From positions 107,556-171,555 of the forward strand of contig JADCHQ010000003.1 of NCBI GenBank assembly GCA_020248405.1: a DNA stretch of 64,000 bases, in the 5' to 3' direction. The notes beneath the pieces are model-generated. The model worked only from the letters and a program-made list of their open reading frames with translations. It was not told where the DNA came from and made no database searches. This DNA is from Rhodocyclaceae bacterium (GTDB lineage Bacteria; Pseudomonadota; Gammaproteobacteria; Burkholderiales; Ga0077523). Of the stretch, positions 46,543 to 54,682 are shown in pieces (the first letter of the stretch is position 1; the number at the start of each line of letters is the position of its first letter). Both the position numbers and the translations under genes were made by a program.

Positions 46543-46583
46543 TTGACAGCCGGGCCAAATGTTAATTAACAGATTTATCCACA
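46543..46583 (+). promoter_or_regulatory. DnaA-box module 2: consensus -35 and perfect DnaA box
   Basis: A consensus TTGACA (46543-46548) is followed by an AT-rich patch with TTAATTAA (46562-46569) and then a perfect DnaA box TTATCCACA (46575-46583). No strong -10 exists at 17 bases (TTAACA at 46566-46571 is poor). If transcription starts near 46578, bound DnaA would block it. Confidence 0.5.
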
Positions 46584-46611
46584 GGGTTCGGGCCCCTGGT
46601 TTTTCCTTTTC
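46582..46611 (+). terminator. Weak hairpin with T-run in the priA leader
   Basis: CAGGG (46582-46586) pairs with CCCTG (46594-46598), directly followed by GGTTTTTCCTTTTC. The stem is short, but the T-rich tail is typical of intrinsic termination; it could end hemE transcripts or attenuate priA. Confidence 0.35.
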
Positions 46612-46619
46612 TCGACGAG

Positions 46620-46653
46620 AGCTTGAGGCCTTTTCCTCGGGTTTCCTCAAGCT
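46620..46653 (+). repeat. Perfect 9-base-pair inverted repeat before priA
   Basis: AGCTTGAGG (46620-46628) and CCTCAAGCT (46645-46653) are separated by 16 pyrimidine-rich bases. It ends 48 bases before the priA start and would form in the leader RNA or serve as an operator for a dimeric repressor. Confidence 0.45.
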
Positions 46654-46701
46654 TCGCGCGCTAACTTCAGCGTATGTCTCAGGACCTGGGACACCTCCAC
46701 C

Positions 46702-48879
46702 GTGACCATCGTACAGGTCGCCCTGGATGTGCCACTGGCGCGCACCTTCGACTATCTGGCCAGCGATGCCACCAGCGGAGATTTGGGCCGCCTCGTGCTG
46801 GTGCCCTTCGGGCCGAACCGCCGCGTGGGCATCATCGTGGGTCTCGCGCACGCCTCCGAGGTGGAGCCGGAGCGATTGCGTCCAGTGGTTCGCATCGTGC
46901 GCTCCCGTCCACCGCTGCCAGCCCACATCCTGGATCTGTGTCTCTTCTGCAGCCGCTACTACCACCATCCTCTGGGCGAGGTTCTCCTGGGCGCCATCCC
47001 CACCGCGCTACGGCGTACCCAGGGGACTGCACTGTCGACGCCGGTGGTCTTTCGGCTTACGGCCGCGGGGGCGGCGCAGGCGCCCGAAGGACTGCCACGC
47101 GCTTCCGTGGCGCGGCGCGCGTTGCTGGATCGCCTGCGCGCCGCGGGGGCGCTGGCGGATCACGACATTCGTGGTGCTGGCGCCCGACGGGCGCTGCGCT
47201 CGCTGGTGGCGGCGGGCTGGGTGAGTTCGTCCGACCAGCCAGCCCATGAGCCCGGCAGGGAGGCGCCTGCCAGCGGTGCACAGCCGGGGCCGACGCTTAC
47301 CACCGGCCAGGCAGCGGCGGTGGATACCGTCCTCGCAGCCCTGGGCAGCTTTCAGACAATTCTTCTGCAGGGCATCACCGGCAGTGGCAAGACAGAGGTG
47401 TACCTGCGCATCCTCGAGGCGGTGCTCGCTGGAGGGGGGCAGGCGTTGTTGCTGGTGCCGGAGATCAATCTCACCCCGCAACTCGAGGCCCAGCTGGCCG
47501 AGCGCTTCGGCGCAGGCCGGTTGGTGACCCTGCACAGCGCTCTCGCCGAGGGCGAGCGGCTGGTGCGATGGGATCGGGCCGCTGCCGGCCAGGTGGGCAT
47601 CGTGGCAGGCACCCGCCTGGCTGTGTTTACGCCGCTGCCCCGGCTCGCCGCAGTGATTGTGGATGAGGAGCACGACGCGTCCTACAAGCAACAAGAGGGA
47701 TTGCGCTATCACGCCCGGGACCTGGCGGTGTTTCTGGGCCGCCAGCGCGGCGTTCCCGTGATCCTTGGCTCGGCCACGCCGTCGCTCGAAAGCTTCCGCC
47801 AGGCCGAGGCTGGCCGCTATCGCCGCCTCACCCTCGACACGCGCGCCTCGGGCAGGCCGCCCGCGGTGCGCATCGTCGACGTCCACGGCGTGAACCTCGA
47901 TAACGGCCTTTCGCCCGTGCTGCTGCAGGCGCTCGCCGACAATCTGGCCCGTGCAGAACAGAGCCTGGTGTTCCTGAATCGCCGCGGGTTTGCGCCCACG
48001 TTGCTGTGTCCAGCCTGCGGGTGGGTTGCGCCTTGCCAACGCTGTAGCGCGCGACTGACCGTACACGCGCCGGGCCGGCGGTTGCGTTGCCACCTGTGCG
48101 GGCATCACGAGGCCGTCCCACGGGTCTGTCCTGCCTGCGGCAGCCAGGACTTGCGTGCCCTCGGCGAGGGCACACAGCGCCTCGAACAGGTCCTGGCCGC
48201 GCGATTGCCTGCCGCTCGGGTGGCGCGAATCGACCGAGATGCCACGCGCCGGCGCGGCGCCTTCCGGGCGCTGCGTGAGCGCATCGACGCCAATCAGTTG
48301 GACGTTCTGGTGGGTACGCAAATGCTTGCTAAGGGGCACGACTTCCCGAATCTCACACTGGTTTGCGTGCTGGGCGCCGACCTGGGATTGATGGCAGCGG
48401 ATTTTCGCGCCGAGGAGCGGCTTTTCGCGCTGCTGCTGCAGGTTGCAGGACGTGCCGGACGCGGCGACCGCCCCGGTCAGGTTTTGGTGCAGACGGCCTT
48501 TCCCGCCCATCCGCTGTTTGCCGCGCTACAAGCGCAGGACTACGACGGTTTCGCGCGCGGCCAGCTCACCGTGCGCCAGGCCAGCGGCTTCCCCCCTTTT
48601 TTGTATCAGGCGTTGCTGCGAGCCGAGGCGGCCGAGGAGCACGCTGTGTTCGATTTTCTTCGCGAGGCGGCCCGGTGTACCGGGCCGCTCCCCGAGGACA
48701 TCGTGATGTACGACCCTGTGCCCGCGAACCCCGCGCGCGTGGCGGGCCGCTGGCGCGGTCAACTGCTGCTCCAGTCCACCGCGCGTCCTCCCCTGCATCG
48801 ACTGCTGGACGCTTGGCTGCCACGACTGCCCGAGCAGCGAGTGCACTGGAGCATCGACGTGGATCCTTTGGAGGTGTAG
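46702..48879 (+). CDS. priA: Primosomal protein N' (replication restart helicase PriA)
   Basis: A 725-residue 3'-5' DNA helicase that reloads DnaB at stalled forks. The N-terminal 3'BD domain begins VQVALDVPLARTFDYLAS. Walker A is GITGSGKTEVYLRI and the DEEH box is VIVDEEHDASYKQQEG. Zinc-binding cysteines are in LLCPACGWVAPCQRC and CHLCGHHEAVPRVCPACG. Helicase motifs VGTQMLAKGHDFPNLTLV and QVAGRAGRGDRPGQVLVQT follow. GTG start at 46702; the ribosome site is weak, and the structured leader may limit translation. Confidence 0.96.
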   Translation: MTIVQVALDVPLARTFDYLASDATSGDLGRLVLVPFGPNRRVGIIVGLAHASEVEPERLRPVVRIVRSRPPLPAHILDLCLFCSRYYHHPLGEVLLGAIPTALRRTQGTALSTPVVFRLTAAGAAQAPEGLPRASVARRALLDRLRAAGALADHDIRGAGARRALRSLVAAGWVSSSDQPAHEPGREAPASGAQPGPTLTTGQAAAVDTVLAALGSFQTILLQGITGSGKTEVYLRILEAVLAGGGQALLLVPEINLTPQLEAQLAERFGAGRLVTLHSALAEGERLVRWDRAAAGQVGIVAGTRLAVFTPLPRLAAVIVDEEHDASYKQQEGLRYHARDLAVFLGRQRGVPVILGSATPSLESFRQAEAGRYRRLTLDTRASGRPPAVRIVDVHGVNLDNGLSPVLLQALADNLARAEQSLVFLNRRGFAPTLLCPACGWVAPCQRCSARLTVHAPGRRLRCHLCGHHEAVPRVCPACGSQDLRALGEGTQRLEQVLAARLPAARVARIDRDATRRRGAFRALRERIDANQLDVLVGTQMLAKGHDFPNLTLVCVLGADLGLMAADFRAEERLFALLLQVAGRAGRGDRPGQVLVQTAFPAHPLFAALQAQDYDGFARGQLTVRQASGFPPFLYQALLRAEAAEEHAVFDFLREAARCTGPLPEDIVMYDPVPANPARVAGRWRGQLLLQSTARPPLHRLLDAWLPRLPEQRVHWSIDVDPLEV

Positions 48880-48908
48880 TGCCAGGGGCCGGAAGTTGCC
48901 TGGCCCCG

Positions 48909-48914
48909 TATAAT
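48909..48914 (+). promoter_or_regulatory. Candidate -10 of argS
   Basis: A perfect TATAAT lies 30 bases before the argS ATG within the 64-base gap after priA. No good -35 is found at 16-18 bases, so this is suggestive only. Confidence 0.3.
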
Positions 48915-48943
48915 TCTGTGATTGTCCGAGTTGTCTCCCCGTC

Positions 48944-50701
48944 ATGTCCCAAGCGCCCATCGCTGAGCTCAAGGCCCATCTTGCGGGCCTCGTGGCCACG
49001 TCCATCGAAGTGGTGACCCCCGAGGCACGCGGCATCCCCGTGTCGCTCGAGCGTCCCAAGAGCGGTGCGCATGGCGACTACGCCTGCAACGTGGCGATGC
49101 ATGCCGCACGGCTGTTGAAGCGCAATCCGCGGGAAATAGCCACGCTGATCCGGGACCAGTTGCCCGACTCCGACGTAGTGGAGAGGGTTGACATCGCGGG
49201 AGCGGGATTTCTCAACTTCCATTTGCGCCCCGCCGCGCGTCAGGCGGTGGTGCGGCGCGTGCTGGCGCAGGGGGCCGGGTATGGCCGCAGCACTCTGGGG
49301 GCAGGCCGCCGAGTGCAGGTGGAATTCGTGTCTGCCAACCCCACCGGGCCGCTGCACGTGGGCCACGGCCGTGGCGCGGCCTATGGTGCGAGCCTTGCCA
49401 ATGTGCTGGAGGCATCGGGTTTTGACGTGCAGCGCGAGTACTACGTGAACGACGCGGGCCGGCAGATGGACATCCTCGCGGTTTCATCGTGGCTACGCTA
49501 TCTCGAACTGTGCGGTGAGGCGTTGCCCTTCCCGGCCAACGGTTATCAGGGCGACTACGTGCGCACCCGCGCGGCGGAGTTCAAAGCGGTGGAAGGTGAA
49601 CGTCTGCGCCACGCCGCCGAGGCGGTGCTGTCGGGTCTGCCCGAAGCCGTCCAGGGCGATGAAGCCGCCCTGGAGGCGCGCATGGATGCCCTCATCGAGC
49701 GAGCCCGCCAGTTGCTCGGCAGCGGTTTCGGCCAACTCGCGCGTTTCGTGCTCGATCGCCAGCTCGAAGAGATCCGTCAGGTGCTCGGGCGCTTCGGCGT
49801 ACGCTTCGACATGTGGTATTCGGAACGCTCGCTGCACGAGTCGGGCCGCGTGGCCCAGGCGCTCGAAACGCTCGAGCGGTCTGGCCATCTGTATCTCCAG
49901 GATGGCGCCCTGTGGTTCCGTTCCACCGCCTTTGGCGACGACAAGGACCGCGTGGTGCGGCGCGATAATGGGCAGTTCACCTACTTCGCTTCCGACATCG
50001 CCTACCACTTCGACAAGCTCGAACGCGGCTTCGATCTGGTCATCGACGTCTGGGGCGCCGATCATCACGGCTACATCCCCCGCGTCAAGGCGGCTATTGC
50101 GGCCTTTGGTCAGGACCCGGAGCGCCTGGTGGTGCCTTTGATCCAGCTCGTGGCGCTGTACCGCGGTGGCGAGCCGGTGCGCATGGGCAAACGCAGCGGC
50201 AGCTACGTGACTCTCGAAGAGCTCTTCGAGGAGGCCGGCGTTGACGCCACGCGCTTCTTCTATCTGGGGCGCAAGTGTGACCAGCACCTTGACTTCGATA
50301 TCGATCTGGCGCGTGCGCAAAGCGCCGACAATCCCGTCTACTACGTCCAGTATGCCCACGCGCGGGTTGCGGGCGTGCTGGCCCAATGGGGTGGTGACCC
50401 CGCGGCGTTGGCAGCAGTGGACCTGGGGCGTCTTGAAGATGGGCGCGAAACAGCCCTATTGGCGAGGCTCATGGACTATCCGGACGTGATCGAGCTGGCG
50501 GCACGCGATTTTGCCCCCCACGCGGTGGCTTTTTACCTGCGCGAGCTGGCCGGCGAGTTTCACGGTTACTACAACGCGACCCGCCTTCTGGTGGAGGATG
50601 CCGGGTTGCGCGAGGCTCGTCTGGCGCTGGTTGCCGCGGCCCAGCAAGTGCTGCGCAATGGCTTGTCAATTCTCGGCCTGAGCGCGCCGGAGAAGATGTG
50701 A
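48944..50701 (+). CDS. argS: Arginyl-tRNA synthetase
   Basis: A 585-residue class I aminoacyl-tRNA synthetase. The HIGH signature appears as NPTGPLHVGHGRGAAYG and the KMSKS counterpart as PVRMGKRSGSYVTLEEL. The N-terminal additional domain (residues 1-115) binds the tRNA D-loop, and the C-terminal DALR anticodon-binding domain includes YVQYAHARVAGVL and LVAAAQQVLRNGLSILGLSAPEKM. ATG 48944. It is coupled to the SPOR gene, whose ATG begins at the last base of the argS stop (TGATG). Confidence 0.96.
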   Translation: MSQAPIAELKAHLAGLVATSIEVVTPEARGIPVSLERPKSGAHGDYACNVAMHAARLLKRNPREIATLIRDQLPDSDVVERVDIAGAGFLNFHLRPAARQAVVRRVLAQGAGYGRSTLGAGRRVQVEFVSANPTGPLHVGHGRGAAYGASLANVLEASGFDVQREYYVNDAGRQMDILAVSSWLRYLELCGEALPFPANGYQGDYVRTRAAEFKAVEGERLRHAAEAVLSGLPEAVQGDEAALEARMDALIERARQLLGSGFGQLARFVLDRQLEEIRQVLGRFGVRFDMWYSERSLHESGRVAQALETLERSGHLYLQDGALWFRSTAFGDDKDRVVRRDNGQFTYFASDIAYHFDKLERGFDLVIDVWGADHHGYIPRVKAAIAAFGQDPERLVVPLIQLVALYRGGEPVRMGKRSGSYVTLEELFEEAGVDATRFFYLGRKCDQHLDFDIDLARAQSADNPVYYVQYAHARVAGVLAQWGGDPAALAAVDLGRLEDGRETALLARLMDYPDVIELAARDFAPHAVAFYLRELAGEFHGYYNATRLLVEDAGLREARLALVAAAQQVLRNGLSILGLSAPEKM

Positions 50702-51336
50702 TGGCCCGCCAGACCCGCGGCAACTCCGCTCGCGGTGCTGCGGCGCCGCAGTCCCGGCGCGTGAATCCCCTGCTCACGGGCCTGGTGATGGGCATTCTGG
50801 TGGGGTTGGCTGCAGCCCTCGGCGTGGCGCTTTATCTCAACCGCGCGCCAAGCCCTTTCGCTGAGCGCAAGGCGGCCGAGCCGGCCCCTGCTCAGAAGGA
50901 GCCGGTTCCTGCTGCTTCGCCAGCACCCGCGCCAGCCAGCGGTGCGGCGCCGCAACCCCAGGAAGGCAAGGACGATCTGCAATTCCACGAAATTCTGCGC
51001 GGACCCAAGGATGGTCGAGATGGCGGTCGCGAACCCAAGCCCGGCCCTGTGCCTTTGGCTGCCGCGGAGCAGGTTTTCTACGTCCAGGTGGCTTCGCTTT
51101 CCAGCGCCGCCGAGGCCGATACCCTCAAGGTGCAGCTGGTCCTGGCGGGCTTCGAACCGCGCATCCAGTCGGTGCAGCTGGAGGGCGGCAAGATGGCCCA
51201 CCGGGTTCGTCTGGGCCCCTTTGCAAACCGGGGTGACGCCTCGAATGTCCTCGAGGACGTGAAGCGCAAGAACCAGATCGAGGGTCGAATCATCAAAGAG
51301 AACCAGTCCGCGCTGCGATCCGAAGGCGCGCAATGA
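50701..51336 (+). CDS. SPOR-domain membrane protein (FtsN-like)
   Basis: A 211-residue bitopic protein. A basic cytoplasmic start is followed by one helix (LLTGLVMGILVGLAAALGVALYL, residues about 24-46), a Pro/Ala/Glu-rich periplasmic linker (50-120) and a C-terminal SPOR domain (FYVQVASLSSAAEADTLKVQ through RVRLGPFANRGDASNVLEDV). SPOR domains bind denuded glycan at the septum, so a cell-division role like FtsN is likely, though several SPOR proteins exist per genome. ATG 50701 touches the argS stop; an in-frame GTG at 50698 is the alternative. Confidence 0.88.
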   Translation: MARQTRGNSARGAAAPQSRRVNPLLTGLVMGILVGLAAALGVALYLNRAPSPFAERKAAEPAPAQKEPVPAASPAPAPASGAAPQPQEGKDDLQFHEILRGPKDGRDGGREPKPGPVPLAAAEQVFYVQVASLSSAAEADTLKVQLVLAGFEPRIQSVQLEGGKMAHRVRLGPFANRGDASNVLEDVKRKNQIEGRIIKENQSALRSEGAQ

Positions 51337-51350
51337 CAGGAGCCGTCATC

Positions 51351-52010
51351 ATGTTGAGCAGACTTGTTCGATTCTTTGCCATTGCTGTTGCCGTTTCGAT
51401 GCTGGGCGTTGCAGCCGCGCCGGCCCAGTCTCTTTCAGACAAGGAGTACCGGGTATTGCCCGCCCAGCAACCTACTGAGACCCCCGACAAGGTTGAGGTG
51501 CTGGAGTTTTTCCAGTACAGCTGCGGCCATTGCTACGATCTCGAGCCCAACCTGTCCGCCTGGAAGAAACGAGCGCCCAAGGATGTGGCCTTCAGGTACG
51601 TTCCCACGGTTTGGGACGAGTCGCGTAAACCCCAGGCGCGTCTGTTCTACACGCTTGAGGCGCTCGGCCTGCTCGATAGTCTCCACGACAAGGTCTACGA
51701 GGCCATTCACGAACGTCAGCTCAAGCTCTACTCCGACCGTGCGGCGCTCGACAGGTGGGTGGCGGCCCAGCCGGGCCTGGATGCCAAGAAGTTCGCCGAG
51801 ACCTATGACTCTTTTGGCGTGAACAACAAGGTGGAGCGGGCTGCTCAGCTCACTCGTAACTACCGCATCACCGGAACCCCCACGGTGATCGTCAATGGCA
51901 AGTACGCCACCGGCCCGGCCAATGCCGTGGTGGGCAACAGCGTCGACTACGCCAGGTTCGCCAAGATCCTGGACGAACTGATCGCCCGGGAGCGCAAGGA
52001 ACGAAAGTAG
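51351..52010 (+). CDS. dsbA: Thiol:disulfide interchange protein DsbA
   Basis: A 219-residue periplasmic oxidase that introduces disulfides. A signal peptide (MLSRLVRFFAIAVAVSMLGVAAAPAQS) begins at ATG 51351, which has AGGAG 8 bases upstream; ATG 51333 overlapping the SPOR stop is less suitable. The active site is C58GHC61 in EFFQYSCGHCYDLEP, and the cis-proline loop is TGTPTVIVNGKYATGP. The CGHC form (CPHC in E. coli) is common in betaproteobacteria. Its substrates probably include LptD from this window. Confidence 0.93.
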   Translation: MLSRLVRFFAIAVAVSMLGVAAAPAQSLSDKEYRVLPAQQPTETPDKVEVLEFFQYSCGHCYDLEPNLSAWKKRAPKDVAFRYVPTVWDESRKPQARLFYTLEALGLLDSLHDKVYEAIHERQLKLYSDRAALDRWVAAQPGLDAKKFAETYDSFGVNNKVERAAQLTRNYRITGTPTVIVNGKYATGPANAVVGNSVDYARFAKILDELIARERKERK

Positions 52011-52089
52011 CACCCGGTCCCGGCGGCGGGCTGCGAAGCATGCGCGCTTGGCACCGCCCCCGGTCCTTGGGTTAGGGGTGGAGGGGGCC

Positions 52090-52896
52090 TTGGCTCAGGC
52101 GCAGCGGGTGTTCATCACCGGGGCATCCTCCGGCATTGGAGCAGCGCTGGCTCGGGTCTACGCCGCTCGCGGTGCAACCCTTGGCCTGGTGGCGCGCCGC
52201 AGCGAGCCCCTGGACGCCCTGGCAGCGAGTCTTCCAGGAAGGGCAGGCGTCTGGCCAGCGGATGTGCGCGACGCCGCGGCTCTGGCCGTGGCAGCCCGTG
52301 AATTCTGCAACCGGTTCGGCGAGCCCGATGTGGTGGTGGCAAACGCCGGCGTCAATGCCGGCACTCTCACCGAACTGGCGGACGACCTGGACACGGTGCA
52401 GTGGATCATGGATGTGAACGTGGTGGGTCTGGCGAAAACCTTCCAGCCTTTTCTCCAGGCGATGCGCGCGCGGCGCTCGGGCACCCTGGTGGGCATCGCC
52501 AGCGTGGCGGGCATCCGCGGACTGCCGGGTGCCGGCGCCTACTGTGCATCCAAAGCTGCCGCCATCGCGTACCTGGAAAGCCTGCGCGTGGAGCTGCGTG
52601 GCAGCGGTGTTCGGGTCGTAACCCTCGCGCCTGGCTACATTCGCACACCCATGACCGCCAACAACCCCTATGCCATGCCCTTCATCCTGGATGCCGATGA
52701 CGCCGCCCGCCGCTTCGTGCGCGCCATCGACGCGGGCAAGGGTTATGCCGTCATTCCATGGCCCATGGGCGTGGTGGCGAAACTCCTGCGTGTGCTGCCC
52801 AACCCACTGTTCGATCGGGTGTTCGCGGGTGCGAAGCGCAAACCCCGTCTTGCCAAGCCTGGCGGCCCGAACATGAACGGGCCGCGCGAACCCTAA
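52090..52896 (+). CDS. Short-chain dehydrogenase/reductase
   Basis: A 268-residue classical SDR. The cofactor loop is VFITGASSGIGAALA, the structural motif is VVANAGVN, and the catalytic Ser-Tyr-Lys are in VGIASVAGIRGLPGAGAYCASKAAAIAY. I choose TTG 52090 (MAQAQRVFITG), preceded by GGAGG with 5 bases spacing; GTG 52078 is the alternative and the frame extends to 52048. The Arg after the glycine loop region (VARRSEPL) suggests NADP preference. The C-terminus is basic (AGAKRKPRLAKPGG). Substrate unknown. The argS-SPOR-dsbA-SDR order is one I recognise from betaproteobacteria. Confidence 0.85.
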   Translation: MAQAQRVFITGASSGIGAALARVYAARGATLGLVARRSEPLDALAASLPGRAGVWPADVRDAAALAVAAREFCNRFGEPDVVVANAGVNAGTLTELADDLDTVQWIMDVNVVGLAKTFQPFLQAMRARRSGTLVGIASVAGIRGLPGAGAYCASKAAAIAYLESLRVELRGSGVRVVTLAPGYIRTPMTANNPYAMPFILDADDAARRFVRAIDAGKGYAVIPWPMGVVAKLLRVLPNPLFDRVFAGAKRKPRLAKPGGPNMNGPREP

Positions 52897-54017
52897 GCGG
52901 CCAGCGCAGCAGGGTCGTCGCTGTACCAGGCCCGCACGCGCGGGTTCATCACCCGAAACCACAACGGCGGCACCAGCGCCAGCAGCATCAGGGGTGCGTA
53001 GCCGGCCGGCAGCGTGGGCACGTCCTCATGGTGGCGCAGGGCGCTGTAGCGGCGGCGGGCCTCGGCGTGGTGGTCGGAGTGGCGCTGCAATTGCAATATG
53101 AACAGGTTGGACAGCAGCCACGGCGCATTCCAGGAATGCTCGGGCGCGATGCGCTCCCAGCGGCCATTGGGCAGCAGCCGCCGGTGCAGACCGTAGTGCT
53201 CGATGTAGTTGACGATCTCCAGTTCGGTGACGGCCACGAAGCTCTGCGCCAGGAAAAACACCACCCCTTGCCAGCCAAACAGGGCGCCTGAAGCCGCGCA
53301 CAGCGCCACCGACAGCAACGACAGCCGCAACACCTCGTTGCGCCGGGACAACGCCGGGTAGCCGCCCTGGCGCAGACGCCACGCTTCCAGGCGCCAGGCC
53401 GAGAGGAAGTTGCTCAGATAGGCTTGGGGCAGGAAGCCGTAGATGCTCTGGCCGAAGCGCGCCGAGGAGCGATCCTCGGGCGTGGACACCATCATGTGAT
53501 GACCGCGCACATGCTCCACCTTGAAGCCGCCGTAGCACACCAGCGCCAGCAGCCAGCCGCCAAAGCGTTGGTCCAGCCGCTCGGCCTTGTGCACCAGTTC
53601 GTGCGCAGCGGTGATGCCCACGATTCCCATGGTGGCGCCCACCGACAACAGGTGGCCGAGCTTGCCCGCCCAGCCATAGGGCTCGTGCACGAACACCCAG
53701 GTTCCCCACGCCAGCAGGGCAGCGCACACCGGCAGGGCGAGCATCGGCAGCAGCCGGTACCACGGGTCGTGCTCCAGGCTGTCCTGGTCGCCGTCTGCCG
53801 GGCTGCTGGCGTCCACACCGATGAGGGCGTCCGCCAGCGGCAGAAGCCCGAAAACCGCCACCAAGGTAAGAAAGCTGAAGGAGTCGGCCCAACCCGTGAT
53901 GCGCCCGAGCAGCCAGCCCGCGGGCGGTAGGGCGGGTGTCACCAGGAAACACAAGTATCCCCAGCGTTTCACGGCCAGGGCGCGGGTGCTGTCCGCGGAA
54001 GAAAAGATGGTGCGCAT
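52893..54017 (-). CDS. AlkB-like membrane-bound di-iron alkane monooxygenase
   Basis: A 374-residue polytopic protein with about six membrane helices and the histidine boxes of the integral-membrane hydroxylase family: HELVHK, EHVRGHH and LQRHSDHHA, plus NYIEHYGL. The last two are hallmarks of AlkB-type alkane hydroxylases. The first two boxes differ slightly from the usual AlkB forms (HE-L-S/G-HK and EHNRGHH), so a related xylene-monooxygenase-like or fatty-acyl substrate is possible. I use ATG 54017; a TTG at 54029 is in frame. The last four bases overlap the convergent SDR. No reductase gene is adjacent. It is last in a minus-strand run after a HAD gene. Confidence 0.83.
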   Translation of the reverse strand: MRTIFSSADSTRALAVKRWGYLCFLVTPALPPAGWLLGRITGWADSFSFLTLVAVFGLLPLADALIGVDASSPADGDQDSLEHDPWYRLLPMLALPVCAALLAWGTWVFVHEPYGWAGKLGHLLSVGATMGIVGITAAHELVHKAERLDQRFGGWLLALVCYGGFKVEHVRGHHMMVSTPEDRSSARFGQSIYGFLPQAYLSNFLSAWRLEAWRLRQGGYPALSRRNEVLRLSLLSVALCAASGALFGWQGVVFFLAQSFVAVTELEIVNYIEHYGLHRRLLPNGRWERIAPEHSWNAPWLLSNLFILQLQRHSDHHAEARRRYSALRHHEDVPTLPAGYAPLMLLALVPPLWFRVMNPRVRAWYSDDPAALAA

Positions 54018-54034
54018 GATGGGTGGCAATTCGG

Positions 54035-54682
54035 TCAGTGCAGGGTCAAGCCAGTGACAGCCGCCAGTTCGCGCAGCGCCGCCGCGGGTTCGGTGACCTT
54101 GATGGTGTGCATGCCCATGGCGCGGGCCGGCTTGAGATTGATGCCCAGATCATCTAGATACACCGCCTCCTGGGGCGCGATGCCGAGACGTTCGCTGGCC
54201 ATGCGGTAGATGGCCGGCTCAGGTTTGCGCACGCCCACCTGGCTGGACTCCACCACCACATGGAACAGCGCCACCGCATCGCGCCATTCGGACGCTCGCT
54301 GCGGGGACACGGTCTCTGGGCCGAAGGTTCCCACGTTGTTGGTGATGCAGCCCACCTTAAGTCCGGCATCCTTGCAAGCCTGCAGCGCTGCCACCATGGC
54401 AGGGCGGATCTCGCCAAAGAGCAGCGGCAGGATGTGGCGCCCGGGCACCGCATGGCCCAGAGCGCGGGATTCCGCCTCGAAGGCTGTGTCGAAGTCGGCG
54501 GTGCCAATCTCGGCCCGCTCCAGGCGCGCCCAGGCGTTGCCGTCGGGATTGATCGAATTCACCCGGCGCAGGAACCCGCTGGGCAATCCCCGCGAGAGCT
54601 CGTAACGGGCGAAGGCCTCGAACGGGCTGGCGCTCAGCACGCCACCGAAATCCCACAACACCGCCCGGATGGTCCGGCTCAC
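54035..54682 (-). CDS. HAD-IA family hydrolase
   Basis: A 215-residue haloacid-dehalogenase-fold hydrolase. Motif I is AVLWDFGGVLSASP with nucleophile Asp11; the residue at +2 is Gly instead of the usual Asp, as in YihX-like members. Motif II is CITNNVG, the Lys is in VRKPEPAIY, and motif IV is AVYLDDLGINL. A helical cap lies between. GTG 54682 overlaps the TPR gene stop (GTGA). Substrate unknown; phosphatase activity on a small phospho-ester is the default guess. Confidence 0.84.
   Translation of the reverse strand: MSRTIRAVLWDFGGVLSASPFEAFARYELSRGLPSGFLRRVNSINPDGNAWARLERAEIGTADFDTAFEAESRALGHAVPGRHILPLLFGEIRPAMVAALQACKDAGLKVGCITNNVGTFGPETVSPQRASEWRDAVALFHVVVESSQVGVRKPEPAIYRMASERLGIAPQEAVYLDDLGINLKPARAMGMHTIKVTEPAAALRELAAVTGLTLH

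Larger units (their letters stand above)
46353..46701 (+). promoter_or_regulatory. Regulatory region upstream of priA
   Basis: This 349-base gap carries no credible gene but much structure: two TTATNCACA DnaA boxes, two -35-like TTGAC elements, an AT-rich stretch (46467-46495), an imperfect 12-base-pair hairpin (46434-46464), a hairpin with U-tract and a perfect 9-base-pair hairpin. The small number of boxes argues against a replication origin; control of priA by DnaA is the simplest reading. Confidence 0.55.

Noticed and set aside
46353..46701. Replication origin in the hemE-priA gap
   Set aside because: Only two DnaA boxes and one short AT-rich patch are present, and dnaA, dnaN or gidA are not adjacent. 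Promoter control is the simpler explanation.
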